From positions 1 through 9,408 of the forward strand of contig CAZZAX010000210.1 in the NCBI GenBank assembly GCA_964653075.1: a stretch of 9,408 bases of DNA. Reading direction: 5' to 3'. Positions 1 to 5,522 of the stretch are shown in pieces. A program made the position numbers and the translations under genes. Below the pieces are notes generated by a model. That model was not told where the DNA came from and did not search any database. It saw only the letters and a list, made by a program, of their open reading frames with translations. The DNA comes from NIOZ-UU13 sp964653075. GTDB taxonomy: Bacteria > Planctomycetota > Phycisphaerae > Sedimentisphaerales > Anaerobacaceae. Position 1 is the first letter of the stretch, and each line of letters starts with the position of its first letter.

Positions 1-183
1 ATTGGCCGGATCTTCCAGAGGAACGAAATTCTGCGTTGATGCGACCGCCCAGATTACATCGACCTCTCCGTCAATCACAGGGGGCGGTGTGGCAATGCCG
101 ATTTCCATATCTTGCGCTGCCACCGGGCCGGCCAGGCCCAGAACCAAAATAAACGAAAACAAATAAATCAATTTCTTGCACAT
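1..183 (-). CDS. Secreted protein, N-terminal fragment, possible CBM9-like start
   Basis: This is the first 61 codons of a minus-strand gene that runs off the left edge. The start is ATG at 183-181, preceded by a perfect AAAGGAGG Shine-Dalgarno (plus-strand 190-197) with a 6-base spacer. The protein opens with MCKK and a hydrophobic stretch (about residues 5-20), then GPVAAQD, a classical signal peptide with likely cleavage after VAA or AAQ, so the product is exported. The mature part contains PPPVIDGEVDVIWAVA. This resembles the IDG-x-x-D-x-x-W opening of CBM9-like carbohydrate-binding domains, which often begin secreted Planctomycetota and Verrucomicrobiota proteins. The domain call rests on this short motif alone, and what follows is outside the window. 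The nearest upstream gene on the same strand is 414 bases away, so it probably has its own promoter. Confidence 0.75.
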   Translation of the reverse strand, partial: MCKKLIYLFSFILVLGLAGPVAAQDMEIGIATPPPVIDGEVDVIWAVASTQNFVPLEDPAN

Positions 184-597
184 AATAATCCTCCTTTAAA
201 AAGCCAACTCAACTTTACTTTGGCCACACATCAAAACACTTTTTAATTTCACAAAACTACTTAAAAAAAACTTACACCCTCACCAGGAACGGTACCTCCC
301 CGGATTCAGAATAATGAACTGTGACTTGCAACAACCTCCTTCCTTCAAAGACCCTATATGAACTGGGCCGTTAAATGAAATGTAAAATCTTCACTATGGG
401 GCACAAAATTCACACATAAAATCCTCATGCCTCACTCACGAATCTTCCCGCTCGGCTGATTTAGCTCAAAATAACGAGGATTCCGCCCAGCTTCAAAGCC
501 AAATATAAACAGACTTTATCTATTTTATTTATACCAAATCAGATACCCTGCCGTCAAGGATATTATTTGAATTGGACTTTTTTCGGTCTACACATGG
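184..597. other. Intergenic region, no gene seen
   Basis: These 414 bases separate two minus-strand genes. I see no open frame with a ribosome site, no RNA gene and no convincing intrinsic terminator after the hydrolase stop at 598. The 100 bases or so before the gene at 183 are AT-rich and probably hold its promoter, but no -35/-10 pair stands out. Confidence 0.5.
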
Positions 598-2082
598 TTA
601 ATCCTCTTTGGACTCAGAAGCAGGACCGCTAATAGGACCGCGACTCCAGTTGTGCAGCCTCTTAAGCCGGGCGAATCCTTGTTCGAAATAGGCACCGTTC
701 AGGAATGAAAGATGCCGTTGCCAAAGCTTGTCTCTGGCGGCCAGCCAGCCATCCGGTTTACTTACGAGTTTCATATCCTCCATGGCATCGTACAGTGAGT
801 CGGCTATAAGCTGATGGCCCTGTATGTTCGGATGGACGTGGTCCAGCAGCCATTCATCACCCGGGACTCCTTCCTGGCTGTGTTCCTCGAAAAGTCTCTT
901 AACGTCCACAAGCGGCACATTATTATTTACAGCAACACCCAGAATAGCCTCGTGCATAGGCTCCAGTATCCTCAAAGGACAGACATCCTCCTCTTTGGCG
1001 TTTACGAACCATTTCTTTGCTTCGTCCAAACGCCCTATGTGCTCGTAGCATTTTCCAATCAGATAAAGAAGCCCGGCATGCCGGCTGTCAAGCTCAGCGG
1101 CCTGCTCAAGGAGTCTCATCTTGCCGTAAGTATCTTCCCAGTTAAGTGTCCCGGCCTGTTCCCATAATTCTGTGATTCGCTCTGTTTCACTATCGGAAAG
1201 GCCGGTACTAAACTCCGATTTGAACGGAGGGGAGTCTTTCAGATTCGATACCGGATTTACCAGGATTACGGGAACCCCTGCGCTTCGGGACATACGGACC
1301 ATGGCTTGAAGATTGCGGCCGAAGTGCTCGATAGTACCTTCGCGCCATACCTCATCTCGATGGTACAATTCCAGCCCATCCTCGAAATCGAGTTTGGCAC
1401 TGACTTCGGTGGGCAAAACGGTCTTCGATAAGCTTCCGGCCTCTGTGCGCCGGGCACGTCGCTTCGAGATAAACTCATTTGCAAGAGAATAGCTTCGCAG
1501 GTTGAGCATCGCACGGTGCACCCCGATCAATGAGCGTGGGATCCTTTTTAGCCGCCGGTATGTCCTGTCCTCGAGAAATTCGTTATGTCCCGTGTAGATG
1601 ATGAATAAATCCGGCTCATATTTCAGCACTTCACGCAGGATGGGCACAAGACGATAGCTGGCGTAGGAAATCCCCCCGCAGTTAACGACTTCGAAGTCCG
1701 TTTGCGGTCGTGCAGCATCCAGGTTCAGCTTGAGCCAGGCCGTAAATGACGTCTCAACAGAGTAAGGACGTCCCTGCACTGTTGAACCCCCGAGGCAAAA
1801 GATACGAAATGTGTCCTGACCCTTCACGGCGGCAAACGACTGGGGGCAGAAACACGCCAGCCGTTCCTTGGCTGTCTCCAAGCGCGTGCCCGTTGAGTCG
1901 GGAACAAACAATGGACGTATGCCGCTTAAAGAAACGTATGGATCATCCGGAGAAATCGCAGGCGGCCGAACACAAAGCCTCAGCATCAGCTCGCCCAATA
2001 CCAGCGGCGAGATTACGACAACCATGGCCGCAAGGTGAAAGATTACTTTGCGATATTTTTTATATATATGATTTAACAACAT
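598..2082 (-). CDS. Membrane-anchored SGNH/GDSL hydrolase-like protein with TPR-like insert
   Basis: The 494-residue product has an N-terminal membrane anchor (about residues 14-36) after a basic KKYRK stretch, so the catalytic part likely faces the periplasm. SGNH blocks appear in order: FCLGGSTVQG with candidate nucleophile Ser100; the CGGISYAS glycine block near 136-142; IYTGHNEF with oxyanion-type Asn167; and DHVHPN with Asp414 and His417 as the catalytic pair. Such enzymes act on ester bonds, often acyl groups on sugars or lipids; the substrate here is unknown. Between the Asn and Asp/His blocks lies a helical TPR-like segment (about 305-365, LLYLIGKCYEHIGRLDEAKK). The block layout is one I associate with Planctomycetota proteins. 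The Shine-Dalgarno before ATG 2082 is weak. A possible promoter (TTGAAA, 17 bases, TAATCT) lies on the minus strand at plus-strand 2132-2104. The start to the divergent gene is 192 bases away. Confidence 0.8.
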   Translation of the reverse strand: MLLNHIYKKYRKVIFHLAAMVVVISPLVLGELMLRLCVRPPAISPDDPYVSLSGIRPLFVPDSTGTRLETAKERLACFCPQSFAAVKGQDTFRIFCLGGSTVQGRPYSVETSFTAWLKLNLDAARPQTDFEVVNCGGISYASYRLVPILREVLKYEPDLFIIYTGHNEFLEDRTYRRLKRIPRSLIGVHRAMLNLRSYSLANEFISKRRARRTEAGSLSKTVLPTEVSAKLDFEDGLELYHRDEVWREGTIEHFGRNLQAMVRMSRSAGVPVILVNPVSNLKDSPPFKSEFSTGLSDSETERITELWEQAGTLNWEDTYGKMRLLEQAAELDSRHAGLLYLIGKCYEHIGRLDEAKKWFVNAKEEDVCPLRILEPMHEAILGVAVNNNVPLVDVKRLFEEHSQEGVPGDEWLLDHVHPNIQGHQLIADSLYDAMEDMKLVSKPDGWLAARDKLWQRHLSFLNGAYFEQGFARLKRLHNWSRGPISGPASESKED

Positions 2083-2274
2083 ACCTGAACTTACATTTTC
2101 ATCAGATTACCGAATCTTTTACGGATTTTCAACTGATTTTGGTCTAAGCAGATACTCAACCAAAGAAATAACATAATGTATCCTTACATTAATCGGGCGG
2201 ATTTGGTATCCTGTATGAATCAGGCTTCTCGCCAAACATTATGCAGGAAGAATCTTATCTTAAACGAGGAACGT

Positions 2275-3690
2275 ATGAATTGCCGGTTAAAAATCCCGAA
2301 AATTATGTGTGCGGCTTTTTACTTAATCTGTTGTCTGTTCCCTGCATCCAATGCCGGAGCAGAAGATAGTAAACAGTATGAGCAAGGCCTCCACTATACC
2401 GTAGAAATCGAGGAGATAGTTACGAGATACACACCGGCCAATAACGGTGCCGGGCCAATGTGGTGCTATGGTTCGACGGTTATTGCAAGGCAGGGCAAAA
2501 ACGTCTATCTTTCGACCATTAAAACAGGCGAGGACGTCCCGCTGCTCTGTAACACTCGCTGGCAGTTGTGGCATCGCTCGTCGGACGGCTGGAAGATTGA
2601 ACAGGCTGAGAAAGCTTATCGTCAGCGTGAGCCTTGCCCTATTGCCGTATTTCAACAAGGACCTGTCTTTTTATCCGTTAATCCCTCTACCGAGCCGGCG
2701 GGCGTTCAGTATGGCCCGTGCAGGCCGCTGGTCCTTGAGTTTGACCGGGAGAATCTTCAGCGGCGAACTTTTACAACTCACACTCCGTCCTGGGCCGATG
2801 GAACCTACTTCACCGACCATTCCTACAGGGGCTTTGCTGCCGACGGCGTTAACGGCGAGCTTCTGCTTTTGAACATTAATGCCAAAACCAGTGAGCAGTT
2901 CGTTTCATACCGTGACAGTTCCGGCCGCTGGCATCAAAGAGGAACGATTGAGTTTCCCATAAGGTCCTGCTATCCACAGGTTAGTCTGCGCGACGGCTCT
3001 GCTCATGTGATGGCCATCGGTGATATTGTCGAGCCTGTCGAGAAGTGGAGAAAGCTCAAATTTGAGAAACTGAACCGCAAGTGGGATTATGTCTTTCGGA
3101 GATTGTTCTACACTTATACTGACAATATCAGGACGAACGGCTTTGTGCCCCCTGTTGAAATCGACACCGTTGAACAAACTGCCGGCCATATTCGAAATCT
3201 TGATATGCACATAGATACTACAGGTGCGGCTCACCTGCTTTATACGAAACGGCCGCACCAATATGCCTTTATCCGTGACAAATACTTCCCGGGCCAGGCA
3301 ATGACAATTAACCTTGAATATGTGGTCGTAAAGGATGGCAGAGTAGTCTCAAAGAAAACGCTGGCACAAACCACGCAGACCTCGACCGGATTCGAGCCGT
3401 CTTTTGCACGTTTTCATATAAGCAGCGGCGGCAAAATCCATGTGATAGCAGCAGGTACAGGCATCGACAAAGGAAAACGCACCTTCGGTAATTACATCGG
3501 TAGAATAAGCCCCGGAAAAGGAAAGCCTGCTTTTGAGCGCATTGGATTGAAGCATCCGTTTCGCAGCTTCTTTACGAACACTCCGCGGGGCGGGTCAAAA
3601 CCATCGGACATTATTGACCTTTTCGGCATTGCAGGCGACGGCCCGAATCTGAGATATACCCGAGTCCATGTTGTCCCCCCCACAGACTAA
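2275..3690 (+). CDS. Secreted protein of unknown function, possibly beta-propeller-like
   Basis: I chose ATG 2275 (471 residues) over the in-frame ATG at 2176. It is preceded by GAGG (2266-2269) at normal spacing and starts directly with a signal peptide: basic MNCRLKIPK, a hydrophobic core at about 10-23, and an AGA-ED cleavage site after residue 29. The 33 upstream residues would bury this signal. The mature protein has many short strand-like segments with recurring patterns such as GxxVYLS, GELLLLNIN, GSAHVMAIG, GAAHLLYTK and GKIHVIAAG. This spacing suggests a BNR/sialidase-like or other beta-propeller fold, but I recognise no catalytic motif or named family. The gene diverges from the SGNH hydrolase gene, with 192 bases between starts, so the two may share a control region and a role in envelope or sugar processing. 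That pairing is inference. Confidence 0.72.
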   Translation: MNCRLKIPKIMCAAFYLICCLFPASNAGAEDSKQYEQGLHYTVEIEEIVTRYTPANNGAGPMWCYGSTVIARQGKNVYLSTIKTGEDVPLLCNTRWQLWHRSSDGWKIEQAEKAYRQREPCPIAVFQQGPVFLSVNPSTEPAGVQYGPCRPLVLEFDRENLQRRTFTTHTPSWADGTYFTDHSYRGFAADGVNGELLLLNINAKTSEQFVSYRDSSGRWHQRGTIEFPIRSCYPQVSLRDGSAHVMAIGDIVEPVEKWRKLKFEKLNRKWDYVFRRLFYTYTDNIRTNGFVPPVEIDTVEQTAGHIRNLDMHIDTTGAAHLLYTKRPHQYAFIRDKYFPGQAMTINLEYVVVKDGRVVSKKTLAQTTQTSTGFEPSFARFHISSGGKIHVIAAGTGIDKGKRTFGNYIGRISPGKGKPAFERIGLKHPFRSFFTNTPRGGSKPSDIIDLFGIAGDGPNLRYTRVHVVPPTD

Positions 3691-3801
3691 AACTCTTTTC
3701 ACAACACCGACAACGAAAAGCATAATAGTTAAAGTGCTACGCCACTGACAAAAGGCAGCTCTTAGCTCTGGAATTTAATGACGCTTACTCGATAAATGCC
3801 T

Positions 3802-3817
3802 CAAAATCTCGATTTTG
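3802..3817. repeat. Short hairpin, CAAAATC-TC-GATTTTG
   Basis: A perfect 7-base inverted repeat with a 2-base centre lies 111 bases past the stop at 3690. It is followed by CTTTCCC rather than a T-run, so it is a poor intrinsic terminator. Its core (AAAATCTC...GATTTT) matches the larger stem-loop at 9331-9354, which suggests a shared dispersed element. Confidence 0.45.
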
Positions 3818-4016
3818 CTTTCCCATTTATGTGAATCAATCCCGGCCGGCATACTATGGCACGACCGCCAAAATCCACGACAGCATTTCCGCACAAATTT
3901 CAGCACTTTCATTTCATCACCCTAATACCGACAGGACTCCCACCTTCAAAATACCGGATTGTCCCCTTCCCTGGAAAACTAATCACCAAACCACATATAA
4001 GTGCCGTCCTAAACGT

Positions 4017-4031
4017 AAAACGTAACGTTTT
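4017..4031. repeat. Near-perfect palindrome AAAACGT-A-ACGTTTT
   Basis: A 15-base palindrome with one central base, running into further T residues and followed by CAC. The loop is too small for a normal hairpin at full pairing, so it could be a protein-binding site, a weak terminator or chance in AT-rich DNA. No neighbouring gene fixes its role. Confidence 0.3.
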
Positions 4032-4138
4032 TTCACTTTTGCCTTATTCTTTACAATTAACCAATCCGCTCCTCTTCACCCTGAGCTTGCCCCTTATGGG
4101 CTTGCGGGACTGTCAGGACTTTGTAACACTAAACGTTC

Positions 4139-4150
4139 CTCATGCTGGCC
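4139..4150 (+). repeat. Dispersed repeat, partial copy (CTCATGCTGGCC)
   Basis: The 12 bases match 9262-9273 exactly and in the same orientation. The following bases (TCCAGCAGCAAAAGC) look like a diverged version of the TTCAGTAGAAATGCT that follows at the right-hand copy, so this is a degenerate member of the same repeat family. Confidence 0.5.
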
Positions 4151-4236
4151 TCCAGCAGCAAAAGCAGCAAATGAAACTTGTCCCCGTAAGCTGTTGGCTT
4201 TGATCAAATCCAATAGTAAATATTCAATTTATCCCC

Positions 4237-4262
4237 AAGGGATAGAAAATACTAAATTGAAA
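4237..4262 (+). repeat. Dispersed repeat module, AAGGGA...GAAA(A)TACT...TTGAAA
   Basis: This stretch is similar, with small indels, to 9316-9337 in the same orientation (AAGGGACGAAATACTGTTGA there). It lies directly before the 21-base repeat at 4265, whereas on the right side the order of the two modules is reversed. This suggests a larger composite repeat that occurred in tandem or was rearranged. Confidence 0.45.
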
Positions 4263-4264
4263 CC

Positions 4265-4285
4265 CTGGCCTTCAGTAGAAATGCT
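4265..4285 (+). repeat. Exact 21-base dispersed repeat, left copy
   Basis: The core GGCCTTCAGTAGAAATGCT, extended by CT on the left, is identical over 21 bases to 9268-9288 and in direct orientation. An exact 21-base match about 5 kb apart is not expected by chance. Together the copies bracket the RHH, membrane protein, Argonaute and protease genes. Confidence 0.8.
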
Positions 4286-4482
4286 GTCACGCTTGTTTTT
4301 GCCCCCGGTGTTTCGCCCTGATATTCCAAATACCACAAAATAAAACTTTACTTTACATGGAGGGGACAAAGGGGCCCGTTCCGCTCTATACCTTGCTCTC
4401 CTGTAATCTTTTATTAAGTCTCTCCCAAATCCCCCTGAATCTCTCCGGCTACAAGCCCCCCATACAAATCGGCCGGTGGCAG

Positions 4483-4510
4483 CCTCAAGCGAAGCTTGGG
4501 GATGGTTTTT
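4483..4510 (+). terminator. Possible intrinsic terminator or hairpin
   Basis: CCTCAAGC-GAA-GCTTGGGG forms an 8-base stem with one G-U pair and a 3-base loop. It is followed by ATGGTTTTT, a short T-run after a 4-base gap. It would stop plus-strand transcription entering the operon from the left, but the nearest upstream gene ends about 790 bases earlier. It may equally be part of an intergenic repeat. Confidence 0.35.
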
Positions 4511-4515
4511 CCCAC

Positions 4516-4557
4516 ATTTCTACATTCTCAATTCTTACTTCTAAATTCTAACTTCTC
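4516..4557 (+). repeat. Six-unit 7-base microrepeat (consensus ANTTCTN)
   Basis: Six consecutive heptamers can be read: ATTTCTA, CATTCTC, AATTCTT, ACTTCTA, AATTCTA and ACTTCTC. All share TTCT at the same phase. A second array of period 7, with a different unit, lies at 9134-9161. Function is unknown; similar short tandem heptamers occur in some bacterial intergenic regions. Confidence 0.6.
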
Positions 4558-4796
4558 TCTTATCCCCTCAGACATTGATACATCTCCTTTCCTTTTTTTA
4601 GCCCAGCCGCTTTGAGTATTGAATAGCAATTAGATAAAATCGGAAATCCCGGGAAAGAGGAATCCAGAAACTAATCAATCGAATCTCTCCTCTCCTTTTA
4701 TGTTTTATAGGACTTTTTGCCTTCTTATTCCGTAAGCTTTTATAGAATAAGCTCTTAAGTTCATAAAAAAATTTTAATAAAAATAAAAAAATTATG

Positions 4797-4825
4797 TTGA
4801 CATCACTTATGATGTTAAGTATATT
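4797..4825 (+). promoter_or_regulatory. Sigma-70-type promoter of the RHH-TM-Argonaute operon
   Basis: A perfect -35 TTGACA (4797-4802), a 17-base spacer and -10 TATATT (4820-4825) sit in AT-rich DNA upstream of the operon. The predicted transcription start is near 4832, giving a leader of about 74 bases. A consensus TATAAT also occurs at 4860-4865 but has no good -35 at the right distance, so I treat it as secondary at best. This is the strongest promoter-like sequence I noticed in the window. Confidence 0.72.
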
Positions 4826-4855
4826 ACTAATAGATGCCGATTAATATATCATAAG
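4806..4855. promoter_or_regulatory. Candidate operator: 8-base inverted repeat bracketing the -10
   Basis: CTTATGAT (4806-4813) is the exact reverse complement of ATCATAAG (4848-4855). One arm lies in the -35/-10 spacer and the other about 17 bases past the predicted start, with 34 bases between. Ribbon-helix-helix repressors usually bind inverted repeats over their own promoter, so the 77-residue protein encoded next is a natural candidate binder. The arms could also pair in RNA only if transcription began upstream of 4806. Binding is inferred, not shown. Confidence 0.5.
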
Positions 4856-4905
4856 AGTGTATAATCAGGTATATATTGATATTGAAAATTGAAAGGAGAT
4901 ACATT

Positions 4906-5139
4906 ATGGCTAGCACAAGAAGGTTAGTTTTTACCTTTGATGAGCGCAGCCTCGAGAGTTTGGAGAAGATAAAACAACAGGGGCGATTCAGTTCACTCGC
5001 TGATGCTGTTCGCCAATCGCTTCAAATTAGCAAAGCTCTGCAATCACAGGGTGAGCAAGGTTTCAAGGAGGTCGTCGTGCGTAATCCGCAAACGGCAGAG
5101 GAACGCGTGCTTGTTATCCCGGAATTAGTGCCGGAATAA
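4906..5139 (+). CDS. Ribbon-helix-helix-like small protein, candidate operon regulator
   Basis: The start at 4906 gives 77 residues and has an excellent AAAGGAGA ribosome site (4892-4899). An in-frame ATG at 4876 lies upstream of that site and is less likely. The N-terminus fits the ribbon-helix-helix (CopG/Arc-like) fold: a strand (residues 5-11, RRLVFTF), helix A (about 15-25, SLESLEKIKQQ), a GRF turn, and helix B (about 29-43, SSLADAVRQSLQISK). Such proteins dimerise and insert the ribbon into the DNA major groove. The tail (53-73, GFKEVVVRNP...EERVLVIPEL) looks like a beta-hairpin and may contact a partner. It is the first gene of a three-gene operon, 20 bases before the membrane protein gene. 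It could repress its own promoter through the inverted repeat at 4806/4848, or act as an antitoxin-like partner. The fold call is from pattern only. Confidence 0.75.
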   Translation: MASTRRLVFTFDERSLESLEKIKQQGRFSSLADAVRQSLQISKALQSQGEQGFKEVVVRNPQTAEERVLVIPELVPE

Positions 5140-5159
5140 AGTTAAGGAAGGTTCAACGG

Positions 5160-5522
5160 ATGAACAATGATAATGAAAAGGATTTAAAGGCAGACCAATC
5201 TAAAGACCTTGCGTATGCTCAACAAGGGGAAACAGGCGAGGAGGGATTGCTTGATGCCGGCACAGTAGAGGATCTAAATCGTCCTCTAAGAGTCGAAAAG
5301 GTCACACACCAAGCCAAAACGGCCAGCTGTCTTGCCTATATATTGGTAGGAATCTTGGTTTTAACCTTGATTTTGCACTACATCTCTACACTAATACTTT
5401 CCTGCAAAGGACAAGCAGAATCAGTACAGGTCTTGGGAGAAGTCTTTGACAAATGGCTTCCTGTCATTACTGGTTTTGTGGGTGGCGCAGTAACATATTA
5501 TTTCACCAGGGAGAAATCATGA
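5160..5522 (+). CDS. Small two-helix membrane protein, unknown function
   Basis: The 120-residue product begins with a charged, Glu/Asp/Gln-rich soluble segment (about 1-53). Two hydrophobic segments follow: about 56-80 (SCLAYILVGILVLTLILHYISTL region) and about 96-114 (DKWLPVITGFVGGAVTYYF), then a basic TREKS tail. A helical hairpin in the inner membrane with both ends in the cytoplasm is likely. The second segment contains GFVGGA, a small-residue pattern suited to helix packing or oligomers. The ribosome site AAGGAAGG (5144-5151) precedes ATG 5160. The stop overlaps the Argonaute start as ATGA, which implies coupled translation and a shared role. Membrane proteins encoded beside some prokaryotic Argonautes act as toxic effectors; that role here is inference. 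I do not recognise a named family. Confidence 0.82.
   Translation: MNNDNEKDLKADQSKDLAYAQQGETGEEGLLDAGTVEDLNRPLRVEKVTHQAKTASCLAYILVGILVLTLILHYISTLILSCKGQAESVQVLGEVFDKWLPVITGFVGGAVTYYFTREKS
5508..5522 (+). promoter_or_regulatory. Ribosome site and ATGA overlap that fix the Argonaute start
   Basis: AGGGAG (5508-5513) lies 5 bases before ATG 5519, and the ATG overlaps the TGA stop of the membrane protein gene (5520-5522). This supports 5519 over an in-frame ATG at 5453. The latter would add 22 residues translated from inside the upstream gene, with no ribosome site seen. The arrangement predicts translational coupling and balanced output of the two proteins. Confidence 0.8.

Larger units (their letters stand above)
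3691..4796. other. Long intergenic region rich in short repeats
   Basis: About 1.1 kb without a credible gene. The open frames here (for example 3831-4025, 3856-4203 and 4357-4551) lack ribosome sites, have low-complexity compositions and show no domain signal. The region holds small hairpins, several copies of short dispersed motifs also found near 9260-9340, a 7-base-period microrepeat at 4516-4557, and a strongly AT-rich end (about 4740-4796) leading into the operon promoter. Confidence 0.6.

Noticed and set aside
814..2147. Several plus-strand frames opposite the SGNH hydrolase gene (814-1167, 1746-2147)
   Set aside because: They are shadows of a gene with clear catalytic blocks; their translations look random.
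2176..2274. Upstream in-frame start for the secreted protein
   Set aside because: It would put 33 residues before a clear signal peptide. The ATG at 2275 has GAGG at good spacing and begins the signal peptide directly.
3695..3720. CTTTTC...GAAAAG after the stop at 3690 as a terminator
   Set aside because: A 6-base AT-rich stem with a 14-base loop and no T-run is too weak to call.
3831..4551. Three open frames in the long intergenic region
   Set aside because: No ribosome sites, Pro/Ser/Thr-rich random-looking translations, and overlap with repeats. Treated as non-coding.
4516..4557. Possible CRISPR-like array
   Set aside because: The period is 7 bases with no spacers, and no cas genes are visible. 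It is a microrepeat.
4876..4905. Upstream in-frame start for the RHH protein
   Set aside because: It precedes the strong AAAGGAGA site that serves 4906, and the added residues (MILKIERRYI) are not part of the RHH strand.
5453..5518. Upstream in-frame start that would add 22 residues to the Argonaute
   Set aside because: It lies inside the membrane protein gene with no ribosome site, and the extra residues are translated from its second membrane segment in another frame. The ATG at 5519 has AGGGAG and an ATGA overlap.
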